This document shows positions 15,642 through 24,017 of a stretch of 26,488 nucleotides of DNA, piece by piece (positions within the stretch are counted from its first letter, which is position 1; each line of letters opens with the position of its first letter). The position numbers and the translations under genes are program-made. The notes under the pieces are model-generated. The model did not search any database. It saw only the letters and a list, made by a program, of their open reading frames with translations, and was not told the DNA's origin. The stretch covers positions 1 through 26,488 of the forward strand of contig JAVBOY010000037.1 in NCBI GenBank assembly GCA_031550085.1, given 5' to 3'. The stretch comes from UBA4417 sp031550085. Lineage in GTDB: Bacteria; Bacteroidota; Bacteroidia; Bacteroidales; UBA4417.

Positions 15642-16763
15642 TTAAGACAATTTTTCGAGCCATTTTGAGAAAAAAACATCATACACTTTGTAGAGATTTT
15701 CTTCCTTATAGATCATTTCTTTATCCAAAAGCGCTTGCAACGCCCGATTTAAAGAACTTGCCTGAACAAAACCATATTTTTCCATAAACTGTTTTGAATT
15801 GGGCTTGATGATGGCTCCTTCTTTGGCTATGGCTTTTAGTAAATCGAATTGGCTGGCGGTGAGTAGATTTTTGTAATTATGAAAAATATACTCACGTTCT
15901 TCCAAAATAATGGCTTTTATGTGTTCAATCAATTCGAGGTCTATTTTTTTTGCACCGGTAGAAAACAACCGATTAAAATAGGACTGGACAAAAAAGGTAT
16001 AAGTGTCGTAATAATCAACAAGTTTTTGAATTTCTTCTTTATCTATTTGACGTTTGTTTTCTGTAAATTTTTGATAGATAAATTCGGTATAATTATTTTT
16101 CGGAATTCTGTTAAGATGAAGAAAATCAGACGATTGATAAAATGGACGACCATAATCACTAAAAACAGAAGCCAAAATATGTTTGTTGCTTCCTGAAAAT
16201 ATGAAATTCACATTCGTTAATGGTTGAATGCAGCTACGTAAAACAGCTTCAACGTTTTTTTCGGGATAATTGGTTATTTGCTGAAATTCATCGATGGCAA
16301 TCAGGTAGTTTGTTTTTTGTTTTGATAAATAATCAAACATTTGCTCAATACCCATTTCGGCTTCTTGCGGTGTTGAATAACGAAGTTCAATGACGGGTAT
16401 TCCCGATAAATCGTCAAAAGTTAAACGTGCTTTTATTCCCGAAATGAGTTTGGATATTTTTTTCAGGAAATCGTTTGAATGTTTTTGTTCATCCGCAACA
16501 ATAGCATTTGCCATTGATTTCACAAATTCTTGAAGCGAATTTGTTGCTAAAATATCAATGTACAAGGTACGGTATGCTGTATTTTTTAGTTGGTAAAAAA
16601 CGTTTTTTATCAACCCTGTTTTTCCCAGCCGTCGAATGGCTATAAGCGTTGTGTTACGACGGTTTTGGAAAGCTGAAATGAGTTGTGCAGTTTCGTTTTC
16701 GCGATCGCAAAAAAACGACGGATTGATATATCCCGAGACCAAAAAAGGATTTTCATTGCTCAT
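15642..16763 (-). CDS. AAA ATPase of the ATPase_2 (archaeal-type) family
   Basis: The 373-residue product resembles the multi-copy ATPases of Bacteroidota that start 'NPFxxSGYINPxFFCDRExE'. Walker A is in TLIAIRRLGKTGLI, where the first glycine of the P-loop is replaced, as is usual for the RRxGKT subtype. Walker B is YLIAIDEFQQI, followed by INFIFSGSNKHIL (sensor-like). The C-terminal quarter (LLTASQFDLLKAIAKEGAII onward) is a winged-helix-like segment, as in ATPase_2 proteins. The cellular role of this group is not established. It sits between the CoA-transferase subunit and the thiolase, with more A/T-rich codons than its neighbours and repeats before its start, so it looks like a later arrival. 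No DUF234 nuclease-like domain was recognised. Confidence 0.85.
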   Translation of the reverse strand: MSNENPFLVSGYINPSFFCDRENETAQLISAFQNRRNTTLIAIRRLGKTGLIKNVFYQLKNTAYRTLYIDILATNSLQEFVKSMANAIVADEQKHSNDFLKKISKLISGIKARLTFDDLSGIPVIELRYSTPQEAEMGIEQMFDYLSKQKTNYLIAIDEFQQITNYPEKNVEAVLRSCIQPLTNVNFIFSGSNKHILASVFSDYGRPFYQSSDFLHLNRIPKNNYTEFIYQKFTENKRQIDKEEIQKLVDYYDTYTFFVQSYFNRLFSTGAKKIDLELIEHIKAIILEEREYIFHNYKNLLTASQFDLLKAIAKEGAIIKPNSKQFMEKYGFVQASSLNRALQALLDKEMIYKEENLYKVYDVFFSKWLEKLS

Positions 16764-16765
16764 CT

Positions 16766-16857
16766 ATTGCACATTTTGTATAATACATTTTGCGTAATAC
16801 AAAAGTACTATAATTTTTGATCCATTGCACATTTTGCGTTATACATTTTGTGCAATA
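16766..16857 (-). repeat. Two pairs of 14-bp direct repeats around the ATPase promoter
   Basis: The unit CATTTTG-N4-ATA occurs as U1 CATTTTGTATAATA (16772-16785), U2 CATTTTGCGTAATA (16786-16799), U3 CATTTTGCGTTATA (16830-16843) and U4 CATTTTGTGCAATA (16844-16857). Each pair is preceded by ATTGCA. Between the pairs lies CAAAAGTA (16800-16807), which is TACTTTTG on the minus strand, a -7 box for the ATPase gene. U1-U2 thus sit at the start of its transcript and U3-U4 near the -33 position, an arrangement suited to a repressor. U3 also overlaps the last codons of the CoA-transferase gene. Confidence 0.65.
16800..16807 (-). promoter_or_regulatory. Candidate -7 box for the ATPase gene
   Basis: TACTTTTG on the minus strand fits TAnnTTTG. 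The -33 region reads TGTG about 20 bases upstream, a weak match. It would let the ATPase and thiolase be transcribed apart from the kam genes. Confidence 0.4.
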
Positions 16858-17507
16858 ATAGGCTTTAAATTTTCCGAAACAATCAGCGCAGCCTCGGTGG
16901 CATCCTGTACTTGTTCTACGGTAAATTCGGGATGAATTTCTTTTAAAACAATGCCTTGGGGAGTGATTTCCATTACGCCCATTTCAGTGATGATCAGATT
17001 CACCTGCCCGGCTGCTGTGAGCGGAAGCGTACATTTTTTGAGGATCTTTTTACTTCCGCCGGCTGTATGTTCCATGGCAAGAATTACTTTTTTGGCACCA
17101 ATCAATAAATCCATCGCGCCACCCATGCCGGGGACTTTTTTCCCGGGAATAATCCAGTTGGCAAGGTCGCCTTTTTCGTCAACCTGCAAAGCGCCCAACA
17201 CGGTAACGTCCACATGCCCGCCACGGATAATACCGAATGAGGTGGCGCTATCGAAGGAAGCGGCGCCCGGCAAAGCCGTAATGGAGTTTCCTCCGGCATT
17301 CACCAGGTTCGGATCCTCGCAACCGCTTTCAGGCGAGGGGCCCATACCTAACAAGCCGTTTTCGGATTGTAAAATAACATTTACGCCTTCGGGAATATAA
17401 TTGGGAATCAAAGTGGGAAGGCCGATACCTAAATTTACCACATCGCCGTCTTTCAGCTCCATGGCCGCACGACGGGCGATTACTTCGCGAATTTGATTTT
17501 TGTCCAT
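16839..17507 (-). CDS. atoA: 3-oxoacid/butyrate-acetoacetate CoA-transferase, subunit B
   Basis: The 222-residue product is the beta subunit of class I CoA-transferases. It carries IGLPTLIPNYIPEGVN, the catalytic Glu49 in QSENGLLGMGP, and the GGHVDVTVLGALQVDEKGDL and GKKVPGMGGAMDLLIGAKKV segments. The active enzyme needs an alpha subunit (AtoD-type), which is usually encoded directly before it; here kamE lies 33 bases upstream instead. In lysine fermentation the enzyme moves CoA between butyryl-CoA or acetyl-CoA and acetoacetate, and the kam context makes that its likely job. The C-terminal end (ENLKPIIAQNV) runs into the 14-bp repeats, so the last two residues may come from the repeat. It cannot be told from SCOT-type subunits by sequence alone. 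Confidence 0.9.
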   Translation of the reverse strand: MDKNQIREVIARRAAMELKDGDVVNLGIGLPTLIPNYIPEGVNVILQSENGLLGMGPSPESGCEDPNLVNAGGNSITALPGAASFDSATSFGIIRGGHVDVTVLGALQVDEKGDLANWIIPGKKVPGMGGAMDLLIGAKKVILAMEHTAGGSKKILKKCTLPLTAAGQVNLIITEMGVMEITPQGIVLKEIHPEFTVEQVQDATEAALIVSENLKPIIAQNV

Positions 17508-17540
17508 ATTATTTTGGATATAAGGTTAAAATTCAATTGT

Positions 17541-18332
17541 TTACTTCTCTGAAATTCTCCTGGCCATTTCTTGCGCAATGTATGAAGCTACGTTGTCGGC
17601 ATAGGTATTCATTCCGAAACCGGCATCATATCCCAATTCCTTGGCTAATTCGTGCGTAATCCGCGGGCCGCCGCAAACGACCAGCATTTTGCTGCGCAAT
17701 CCTTCGGCTTCGAGCAATTCGATCAATTCCACCAGATTACCGATGTGTACATCTTTTTGCGTAACGGTTTGCGATACCAAAAGAGCATCGGCATTGAGCT
17801 CGATCGCCTTGGCGATAAACTCCTCGTTGGTTACCTGGCTTCCCATGTTCAGAGCTTCAAACATATCGTAACGTTCTAAACCGTAGTGTCCGGCATACCC
17901 TTTCATATTCATAATGGCGTCGATTCCAACGGTATGCGCATCGGTTCCGGTGCTGGCGCCGATGACCACAATTTTTCGTCCGATATTTTCACGGATAAAA
18001 TCATCGGTTTCCTGCATGCCCCAAACGGTCGACTCTACTTTGGGAACGTGAATGGAACTGTAATCTACCGAATGCGTGCAGTTTCCGTAACAGTTGAAAA
18101 AGGTGAACCCTTTGGTCAATTCTTCGTAAAAAACCACTTGCGGGTTTTCGAATCCCATTTTAAGCATCAATTGTTTGGCTGCTTCAATGGCTTCGTCGCC
18201 GCAGGGAACAGGTAAGGTAAAGCTCAATTGTACTTTACCGTCGTTCATGGTGTCGCCGTAAGGCTTTATTTTTTTTAAATCTAAGGTTTTATCGAAATCC
18301 TTGGCTGATGTTGAATATAATCCGCTGCTCAT
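17541..18332 (-). CDS. kamE: Lysine 5,6-aminomutase beta subunit (B12/PLP-binding)
   Basis: The 263-residue small subunit carries the cobalamin site and the PLP lysine of the enzyme that moves the terminal amino group of D-lysine or L-beta-lysine. His133 in TGTDAHTVGID is the base-off cobalt ligand (DxHxxG motif). Lys144 in MNMKG is the residue that holds PLP in the structurally known enzyme, at the same numbers as in the clostridial protein. The N-terminal about 90 residues form the small cap domain and the rest a Rossmann-like B12 domain ending in CGGPRITHELAKELGYDAGF. It is followed 33 bases later by the CoA-transferase subunit. It is separated from its partner kamD by 85 bases that contain an interspersed-repeat-like sequence. 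Confidence 0.95.
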   Translation of the reverse strand: MSSGLYSTSAKDFDKTLDLKKIKPYGDTMNDGKVQLSFTLPVPCGDEAIEAAKQLMLKMGFENPQVVFYEELTKGFTFFNCYGNCTHSVDYSSIHVPKVESTVWGMQETDDFIRENIGRKIVVIGASTGTDAHTVGIDAIMNMKGYAGHYGLERYDMFEALNMGSQVTNEEFIAKAIELNADALLVSQTVTQKDVHIGNLVELIELLEAEGLRSKMLVVCGGPRITHELAKELGYDAGFGMNTYADNVASYIAQEMARRISEK

Positions 18333-18345
18333 GGTTTATTTTTTT

Positions 18346-18416
18346 GAACACTGATGTTACTGATTTTCACAAGGTAAAAATCTGTGATTATCTCGTTTTG
18401 TCTGCGTTATTCGTGT
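18346..18416. repeat. Interspersed-repeat-like sequence between kamE and kamD
   Basis: The gap reads ACACTGATGTTACTGATTTT, then CACAAGGTAAAAATCTGTG, then ATTATCTCGTTTTGTCTGCG and TTATTCGTGTG. This resembles the ACTGATTTTCACA...ATCTGTGATTATCTGCG type of intergenic repeat found in many bacterial genomes. It separates two genes whose products form one enzyme. The element class is given from memory. Confidence 0.5.
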
Positions 18417-18417
18417 G

Positions 18418-19971
18418 CTATTTTTTCTTCATTTCCCTTATAAACGGGTTTTGATAGTTACTTTGTTTTTCGGTAACGCCGGCCAAACCTTTCCCTCCGT
18501 TTTTGGGACGTTTGATTTCAGCAAAAATACCTTTTTCCAAAGCAGTAAACAACCCTTCGGCTTCAATTTTTTGAAGCAGGCTGCTTGCGTCATCCAGCAC
18601 TTTTTGAGCGCGTTGCTGCATAATCCCTCCTTGCTTAAATTCCAAATCGTTGCCCAAATCTTTCAGGTTGCTGAAAATGTATTTGGCATTTTCGATGGCC
18701 AAAAAGCGGTCGGACATCAAAGGCGTGTGAATGGCTTCGGTCATCATACCGAGCAATTGCAGGCCTTGTCCCGTCCAAATGGCCACCGCATTGAAGAGTG
18801 CATCCTGAATATGTCCTTTAAAGATATTTCCGGTCTTGAATTTGGTGGGAGGCATGTATTTAAGCGGCGCTTTCGGGAAAATTTCACGGATCAGTTGCGC
18901 TTGCGCCAGTTCGTATAAAAATCCGTTTTCCACTTGCGGATTGATCTCAAAAGCGTGTCCCAAGCCCATTTGCTCTTCGGGAATGCCTGCCAGCAAAGCC
19001 AGTTGTTCGTTGATTAAGTCCGAAGCCAGCACCGTGTGCGCTTCTTCAAACGCGTCGGCGGTGGTGAGGTAGTTGTCTTCGCCGGTATTGATGATAACGC
19101 CGGCAAATCCGTTGATGATCCGTGAAAAATATTGATCCACCAAGGTACGTTGCATGTTGATGTCGCGGAACAAAATACCGTACAAAGCATCGTTGAGCAT
19201 TACGTCCAAACCTTCCAAAGCGCCCATCGCGGCAATTTCGGGCATGCAAAGCCCCGAGCAGTAATTGCACAGGCGGATGTAGCGGCCGATTTCTTCGCCC
19301 ACTTCGTTAAGCGCCTGGCGCATGATGCGGAAGTTTTCTTGCGTGGCGAAAGTTCCGCCAAAACCTTCGGTCGTGGCACCGTACGGAACGTAGTCGAGCA
19401 AACTTTGTCCTGTGGTGCGGATTACGGCAATAATATCGGCTCCCTGCCGTGCGGCAGCTTGCGCTTGAACCACATCTTCGTAAATATTGCCGGTAGCAAC
19501 AATCACATAAATATACGGCTTGGCGCCTTCGCCCAACGTAGCAATGTAATTTTCACGGCGTTTCCGGTTATTTGTAATCCGTTGAATGGTCGCATCTACC
19601 AGTGGCTTGATGGCCGCATTGATTTCCGAAATCTCATGAACCGGCAATTTTGCGATGTTTAGATTTCCGGCGGCAATTTGTTCGGCAATTTGTTGGAGAG
19701 GAAGCTGGGTTTCGAGTAGGGCATTCCCCAAAAGAAATACCACACCTTGTCCCAACAGTCCCTGCTCTTTGATGTGATCCACCACAACATTGGGTAAGGG
19801 TACTTCGTTAACGTCAACGCCGTCGATTCCCAACAGGCGGCACAAGGTGCGTTCTACGGCAACGGTCGTATAATGATCGACAAATAATTGGACATCGGCA
19901 GCAATTTGTTTTGCATGGTTACGGGCTACGGCCACTTTTTCAAAATCAATTCCTAATTTGCTTTTTTGCAT
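18418..19971 (-). CDS. kamD: Lysine 5,6-aminomutase alpha subunit
   Basis: The 517-residue large TIM-barrel subunit shows the characteristic blocks of KamD: NHAKQIAADVQLFVDHYTTV, VERTLCRLLGIDGVD, YIYVIVATGNIYEDVVQAQA, GADIIAVIRTTGQSLLDYVP, YGATTEGFGGTFATQENFRI and RLCNYCSGLCMPEIAAMGAL. The length fits the family (about 515-520). With KamE it uses adenosylcobalamin and PLP for the 1,2-amino shift giving 3,5-diaminohexanoate from beta-lysine. The C-terminal end is lysine-rich. It follows kamC by 30 bases, so kamB, kamC and kamD are tightly linked. No truncation or frameshift was seen. Confidence 0.95.
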   Translation of the reverse strand: MQKSKLGIDFEKVAVARNHAKQIAADVQLFVDHYTTVAVERTLCRLLGIDGVDVNEVPLPNVVVDHIKEQGLLGQGVVFLLGNALLETQLPLQQIAEQIAAGNLNIAKLPVHEISEINAAIKPLVDATIQRITNNRKRRENYIATLGEGAKPYIYVIVATGNIYEDVVQAQAAARQGADIIAVIRTTGQSLLDYVPYGATTEGFGGTFATQENFRIMRQALNEVGEEIGRYIRLCNYCSGLCMPEIAAMGALEGLDVMLNDALYGILFRDINMQRTLVDQYFSRIINGFAGVIINTGEDNYLTTADAFEEAHTVLASDLINEQLALLAGIPEEQMGLGHAFEINPQVENGFLYELAQAQLIREIFPKAPLKYMPPTKFKTGNIFKGHIQDALFNAVAIWTGQGLQLLGMMTEAIHTPLMSDRFLAIENAKYIFSNLKDLGNDLEFKQGGIMQQRAQKVLDDASSLLQKIEAEGLFTALEKGIFAEIKRPKNGGKGLAGVTEKQSNYQNPFIREMKKK

Positions 19972-20001
19972 GGTAAATCTTTATTTCTTGTTTTGCGAAT
20001 G

Positions 20002-21405
20002 CTATTCCAGTTCTTTTTTTTCAAGATAATTTTCGGCTTTGCGGATGAATTCTTCATTTATTCCCAACAATTTTGCCACATGCAACGCTTCGGTAGGAGC
20101 TTGTTTCAAATTGGTTTCTTCCAGCGAATAATCCATAAAGTCGTTGATGTTTTTGGGTGTAAGCGATGGTTGGTTTTTATCTCCGGTAAAGCCTTTTACA
20201 CGCATTTTCCTGCAATTTGTCGAAACGCTGTAATGGGTGGTGATCAAGCTTTTTATCTTGTTTTTTTCGAAAATATCAAGCAAAGCGCTTACCAAAGCGC
20301 TTCCTTCGTACGGGTTGGTGGTACGCGCTAGTTCGTCGATCAAGACCAGGGCATTGGTCTTGGTTTTGATTTCGGTTAAAATCTCGTTGATTTTCAGCAT
20401 TTCCGTGGCGAATGAAGACAGGCCGCTTTCTTCCAACGGATTGTTATCAATACTGAGCAATACGCCATCGACCAACGACATAACAGCTTGATGGGCCGGC
20501 ACATAAAATCCGAATTGCAACAAATATTGCGACAACGCCAACGTTTTCAGCAAAACCGTTTTGCCGCTCATGTTTGCGCCTGTAATCAAACGAGGATTTT
20601 TATCTAAGTTAAAATCAATGGCTTGATATTGCTTGCCTGATTTTTCTAAAATTTCTTTTACTTGCGGATTGAATAAACCGGCAAACTGCGTTATGCCGTT
20701 ATCGGAAAGTTCTGGTTTGCTAAGATGCAATGTTTTTGCTTGTGCCGACTTGGCAATCAGGATGTCCAAATAGGCTACGCCATCAATCGATTCCTGGATG
20801 CTTGACTTATGGAAAAATAGCTTTCCGGATAGTTCTCCCCTTATTTGATCTTCCAATTCCAGGCTTTGATGGGTCAGCGTTTCGACTTGTTTGCTGTTTT
20901 GTGTGATTTTTTTTAGTTCCTTGATTTCTTTTCGGATTTTCGTAAGCTCTTCGGAATAACAATCATAAATATAAAAACTCGGAACGCGGCTTTTTTCAGG
21001 ATCCAGAAGATTGAGTACATCAGTTAAATCCGGCAAAGCAAGAATACTGGTAGATGATTTTCCGAGTAAGTCCTTGATTTCGGAACAAAGCAAACTAAAG
21101 CGTTTGAGTTCGAACAGTTCAATGTCGTCCAACACCAAGCGATGCAAGAGGTTTTGCAAAGTTCCCTTGATGTCGTGAAGTTGGTTAAGTTTGAGCTTTA
21201 TTTTCGATAAAACCGGTATAAACTCCGGATTTGAAAGCAAAGCCAACATTTTTTCAATGGCATCCAGTTCAGTTTCAATATCTTTTGGATTTGCCATGAA
21301 TTTGGTAGCCAACAAATAACGCTTCCCCAAAGTGGATTGCAACTCCAATTGCTCCACCATGTAGCGGAGGACAGGCAATTCGTCGATGATTTTCTTTAGT
21401 TGCAT
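20002..21405 (-). CDS. kamC: Lysine 5,6-aminomutase reactivase ATPase (MutS-like)
   Basis: The 467-residue product has the MutS-family ATPase core but not the mismatch-recognition domain. Walker A is TGANMSGKT (275-283), Walker B with the signature DELART lies at 357-362, and GSALVSALLDIFEKN and ITTHYSVST follow. The N-terminal about 230 residues are helical, like the MutS core/lever region. Genes of this type occur in lysine-fermentation clusters as kamC and are now named reactivase ATPases. They are thought to remove damaged cobalamin from the aminomutase in an ATP-dependent way, with KamB as partner. It overlaps kamB by 10 bases, so the two are translationally coupled. A DNA repair role is unlikely given the absent domains and the location. 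Confidence 0.88.
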   Translation of the reverse strand: MQLKKIIDELPVLRYMVEQLELQSTLGKRYLLATKFMANPKDIETELDAIEKMLALLSNPEFIPVLSKIKLKLNQLHDIKGTLQNLLHRLVLDDIELFELKRFSLLCSEIKDLLGKSSTSILALPDLTDVLNLLDPEKSRVPSFYIYDCYSEELTKIRKEIKELKKITQNSKQVETLTHQSLELEDQIRGELSGKLFFHKSSIQESIDGVAYLDILIAKSAQAKTLHLSKPELSDNGITQFAGLFNPQVKEILEKSGKQYQAIDFNLDKNPRLITGANMSGKTVLLKTLALSQYLLQFGFYVPAHQAVMSLVDGVLLSIDNNPLEESGLSSFATEMLKINEILTEIKTKTNALVLIDELARTTNPYEGSALVSALLDIFEKNKIKSLITTHYSVSTNCRKMRVKGFTGDKNQPSLTPKNINDFMDYSLEETNLKQAPTEALHVAKLLGINEEFIRKAENYLEKKELE

Positions 21406-22409
21406 GCGATTTGTTTTACGTCGTACACCGGAATTTGCAAAACTTCCTGCAAATTTTCTTTTAGTTCATGAGAATCCAGGCAATACCCACCGGGTGAAGT
21501 CGGATTGATGCAAACGGCAAGGAGTTTGGTTTTTTGAACCACTTTGATTTTTCCTCCTTTTTGCAAAAAGGCTTTGTAGTTTTTGGGCGAAATAAAGGCT
21601 TTGGTGAAATCTTTGATGATTAAAACGGTATTTTCAATTTCCTTTTGCATGCGCAAAAAGTCTAAAAAGCTGTCGTTGATCGCACCCGTTACAAAAAGGG
21701 TCGTTCCCTGTTCGAATAAGTTTTCTTTCTTCAATGCAAATACGGATGAAATGCCCAAATCGTAAATTTCGTTTTTCGGATTGATACTCCAAATACCATT
21801 TTCAACAGACTCCAACTTTTGTTTCAATGGGTTTGCTACTTCTTCCAGATGGATCAAATCGCAGGTGAATTGCGTTTTTTGAACCAACTTTTGCATATCC
21901 GACGAGTAAGCGGCGCCGGTTGTCAAAATCATAGCCTGCGTAACTGCCGGAGAAGCCAAGCTTTTGCGCGAAAGCGCCCCGTCCACCAAGGTGGTGTTTA
22001 CCGAAAAACGTTTTTCCAAATCGGCAAGCAATTGCTTGAGCCAATAGGTATCAGCCGGTCCCGAAAGCAGGATTTTTCCTTTTTCCCTGGCTTTTGCCGT
22101 AACTAAACGCCCCAACGCGGTTTGTTTTTCACTGACATCCACAATTTCGGAAACAAAATGTCGTTGGCGGTAATGTTTTTCGGAAGTACAAAAAATCATG
22201 TTTTCAAATACCTCTATTTCGGGTTTATCCGTTTGAAAAACTTGATCCTTCCCTTCGCCGTCCAGGCCGATGGAGGTAACGGCGAATTGCTTTTTTCCGG
22301 TTTTCAGCCGCCGGAGAATATAGTTTAAGCACTCGGTTTTGCCGGTGTTTTTCTCCATTCCGACAATCGACACACTCGAAAATTGTTCTATCGTTTCAAT
22401 AAAAGGCAT
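21396..22409 (-). CDS. kamB: Lysine 5,6-aminomutase reactivase subunit KamB
   Basis: The 337-residue product begins with a P-loop region, SIVGMEKNTGKTECLNYILR (GMEKNTGKT at 17-25), and later TTLFVTGAINDSFLDFLRMQ and VLIIKDFTKAFISPKNY, a P-loop protein unlike common GTPases. It ends close to VVQKTKLLAVCINPTSPGGY. KamB proteins occur next to the MutS-like KamC in lysine-fermentation clusters and are proposed to form the reactivating complex with it. The 10-base overlap with kamC supports a fixed ratio of the two. The exact biochemical role of the P-loop is not known to me. It is the first kam gene after the S41 peptidase, 43 bases downstream of that stop. Confidence 0.83.
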   Translation of the reverse strand: MPFIETIEQFSSVSIVGMEKNTGKTECLNYILRRLKTGKKQFAVTSIGLDGEGKDQVFQTDKPEIEVFENMIFCTSEKHYRQRHFVSEIVDVSEKQTALGRLVTAKAREKGKILLSGPADTYWLKQLLADLEKRFSVNTTLVDGALSRKSLASPAVTQAMILTTGAAYSSDMQKLVQKTQFTCDLIHLEEVANPLKQKLESVENGIWSINPKNEIYDLGISSVFALKKENLFEQGTTLFVTGAINDSFLDFLRMQKEIENTVLIIKDFTKAFISPKNYKAFLQKGGKIKVVQKTKLLAVCINPTSPGGYCLDSHELKENLQEVLQIPVYDVKQIACN

Positions 22410-22452
22410 TTTTCAGGAAGGATCGTACAAGTGCTAATTTTTTAAAATATCA

Positions 22453-23904
22453 TTACTCATTCAGGCGATTGTTTACAAACTCTACCCATTTGTAAGGCGG
22501 AATGGTTTTATCCAAATAGTAGTCGGGTTGAAGCCCAATGTCGTCAATCGTCATACCGGGTATGCGCAAGCTTTTCGACAGGCAGTACCACAACTTAAAT
22601 TCCTTGCAGGGCGATTCGACGGAATACATGTTCGAGATATCCAGAGCGCCGCTGGTCGTGGTTCCGAACAATTTTACTTTTTTGCTTTGTTTGGCGGCCA
22701 ACAGGAATTGTTCGGTGGTGCTTGCATTGCCTTCGTTAATGATAATGCCGACCTTTTTTGGATATTCATATACTTCCGGAAGCGTGTCAATACTTACTAC
22801 CTGGTTGTGAAGGTTTACGAATTCGCCTAAATGTTGCTCCAATTTTCCGTAAGCGTCTTTCATCCATTTTTTGGTTTCCTCATCGAAGCCATAGGTGGTA
22901 TCATTCGCAAAATCGAGGAAGCGTTGGTTGTTTTGCTTTGTCGATAAGAACTCAAGCCAAACGGTTCGGACCGGATCGGTATATAAAAACGGGATTAATT
23001 CCCTGAAACTGGCATCTCCGCCGCCGCCATTGTTCCGTAAATCAAGGATCAGGTTTTCTGTTTTCAATAGTTGCTCCTTGTTGGCAGCCAATACGCTGTC
23101 GATTGCTTTCTTTTCGCTTATATCAAAGGATGGAATGCGCAAGTAGAGTGTCGTGCTGTTCAGGGTTTCCTGGTAAGGGGTGTACGTGGAAATAAGCTTT
23201 ATATAATTTTCGGCAAATTTCTCTTCGGGGAGAATGGGACTTATTCTTTTAAGCCGCGACGATCCCATTTCGAGGTAATTCTTTCCGATCGCTTCTACAA
23301 CGTAATGCTGCGGCGTATGGTCCCTCATGTAAAACGTGACGCTATCCTCTTTGGTGATTTTGAGCTTTACCTGTTTCGGTTTCCATGTATCGGCGCCCGA
23401 TTCGATGATAAACCCGATATATTGACCGCCTTCTTTTTGGATGCCGATTTTATATACTCCTGTTTGCCAGATCCCCTCGTATCCGGCATTTTTTAACCCC
23501 GCAACGTATTTTTCAAATTTCGGGATATCGACATTGTACGCTTCATACACCGCCTTCGATTGTGCCGTTTGTTGCGTTGCCTGTCCCGTATTTGCCGGTT
23601 CGTGTACCAGGTTTTCAATGCCGATGTGTCCCGAACGGAAAAACGTCAACCATTCATACAACAGCCCGGTGCATTCCGTAGAGGTTTTTGCGGCTTTTAT
23701 TTTATCCGACAGCAGCTGGTTATGAATCGCGTAGGCGGCTTCTCCCTTTTTGTCGATGATGTATTGAAAGCCCGCATCGTTTTGCTCGAATGTTTTTTTG
23801 ACCCATTCAAAATTGCTTTCACAGTTGCAGGTTTGCGCAGGCGCCGAATAGGCGATCATACTATTTGCCGCTACAATAATGAAATTCCGTAAATATTTAT
23901 TCAT
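22453..23904 (-). CDS. Secreted S41-family peptidase-like protein
   Basis: The 483-residue product has a signal peptide (MNKYLRNFIIVAANSMIAYS, cleavage likely after APAQ). The S41 core includes FFRSGHIGIENL (His93, position of the usual DGH motif), LILDLRNNGGGGDASFREL (285-302), and the nucleophile in INEGNASTTEQFLLAAK with Ser395, followed by GTTTSGALDISN. No PDZ domain is obvious between them, so it resembles the Tricorn/retinol-binding-like S41 proteins common in Bacteroidota rather than CtpA. It probably cleaves peptides outside the cytoplasm. It sits with the DUF6090-like gene between kamA and kamB. A peptide supply role for amino-acid fermentation is attractive but only inferred from position. 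Confidence 0.85.
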   Translation of the reverse strand: MNKYLRNFIIVAANSMIAYSAPAQTCNCESNFEWVKKTFEQNDAGFQYIIDKKGEAAYAIHNQLLSDKIKAAKTSTECTGLLYEWLTFFRSGHIGIENLVHEPANTGQATQQTAQSKAVYEAYNVDIPKFEKYVAGLKNAGYEGIWQTGVYKIGIQKEGGQYIGFIIESGADTWKPKQVKLKITKEDSVTFYMRDHTPQHYVVEAIGKNYLEMGSSRLKRISPILPEEKFAENYIKLISTYTPYQETLNSTTLYLRIPSFDISEKKAIDSVLAANKEQLLKTENLILDLRNNGGGGDASFRELIPFLYTDPVRTVWLEFLSTKQNNQRFLDFANDTTYGFDEETKKWMKDAYGKLEQHLGEFVNLHNQVVSIDTLPEVYEYPKKVGIIINEGNASTTEQFLLAAKQSKKVKLFGTTTSGALDISNMYSVESPCKEFKLWYCLSKSLRIPGMTIDDIGLQPDYYLDKTIPPYKWVEFVNNRLNE

Positions 23905-24017
23905 AAACTCAAAACAGGAATAATCAAAAACTTCGTGTTGGATCCAAATGCGGGTTGTGCTCGATTGTTATTTGGTTACTTCGGGGTATCGTCCGGTTTA
24001 ATTTCTTCTTTATCCGC

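Noticed and set aside
16766..16857. CRISPR-like array
   Set aside because: Only four short units in two pairs, without regular unique spacers and without cas genes.
20002..21405. Annotation as a DNA mismatch repair MutS protein
   Set aside because: The mismatch-recognition domain is missing, and the gene overlaps kamB and precedes kamD, so KamC is the better call.
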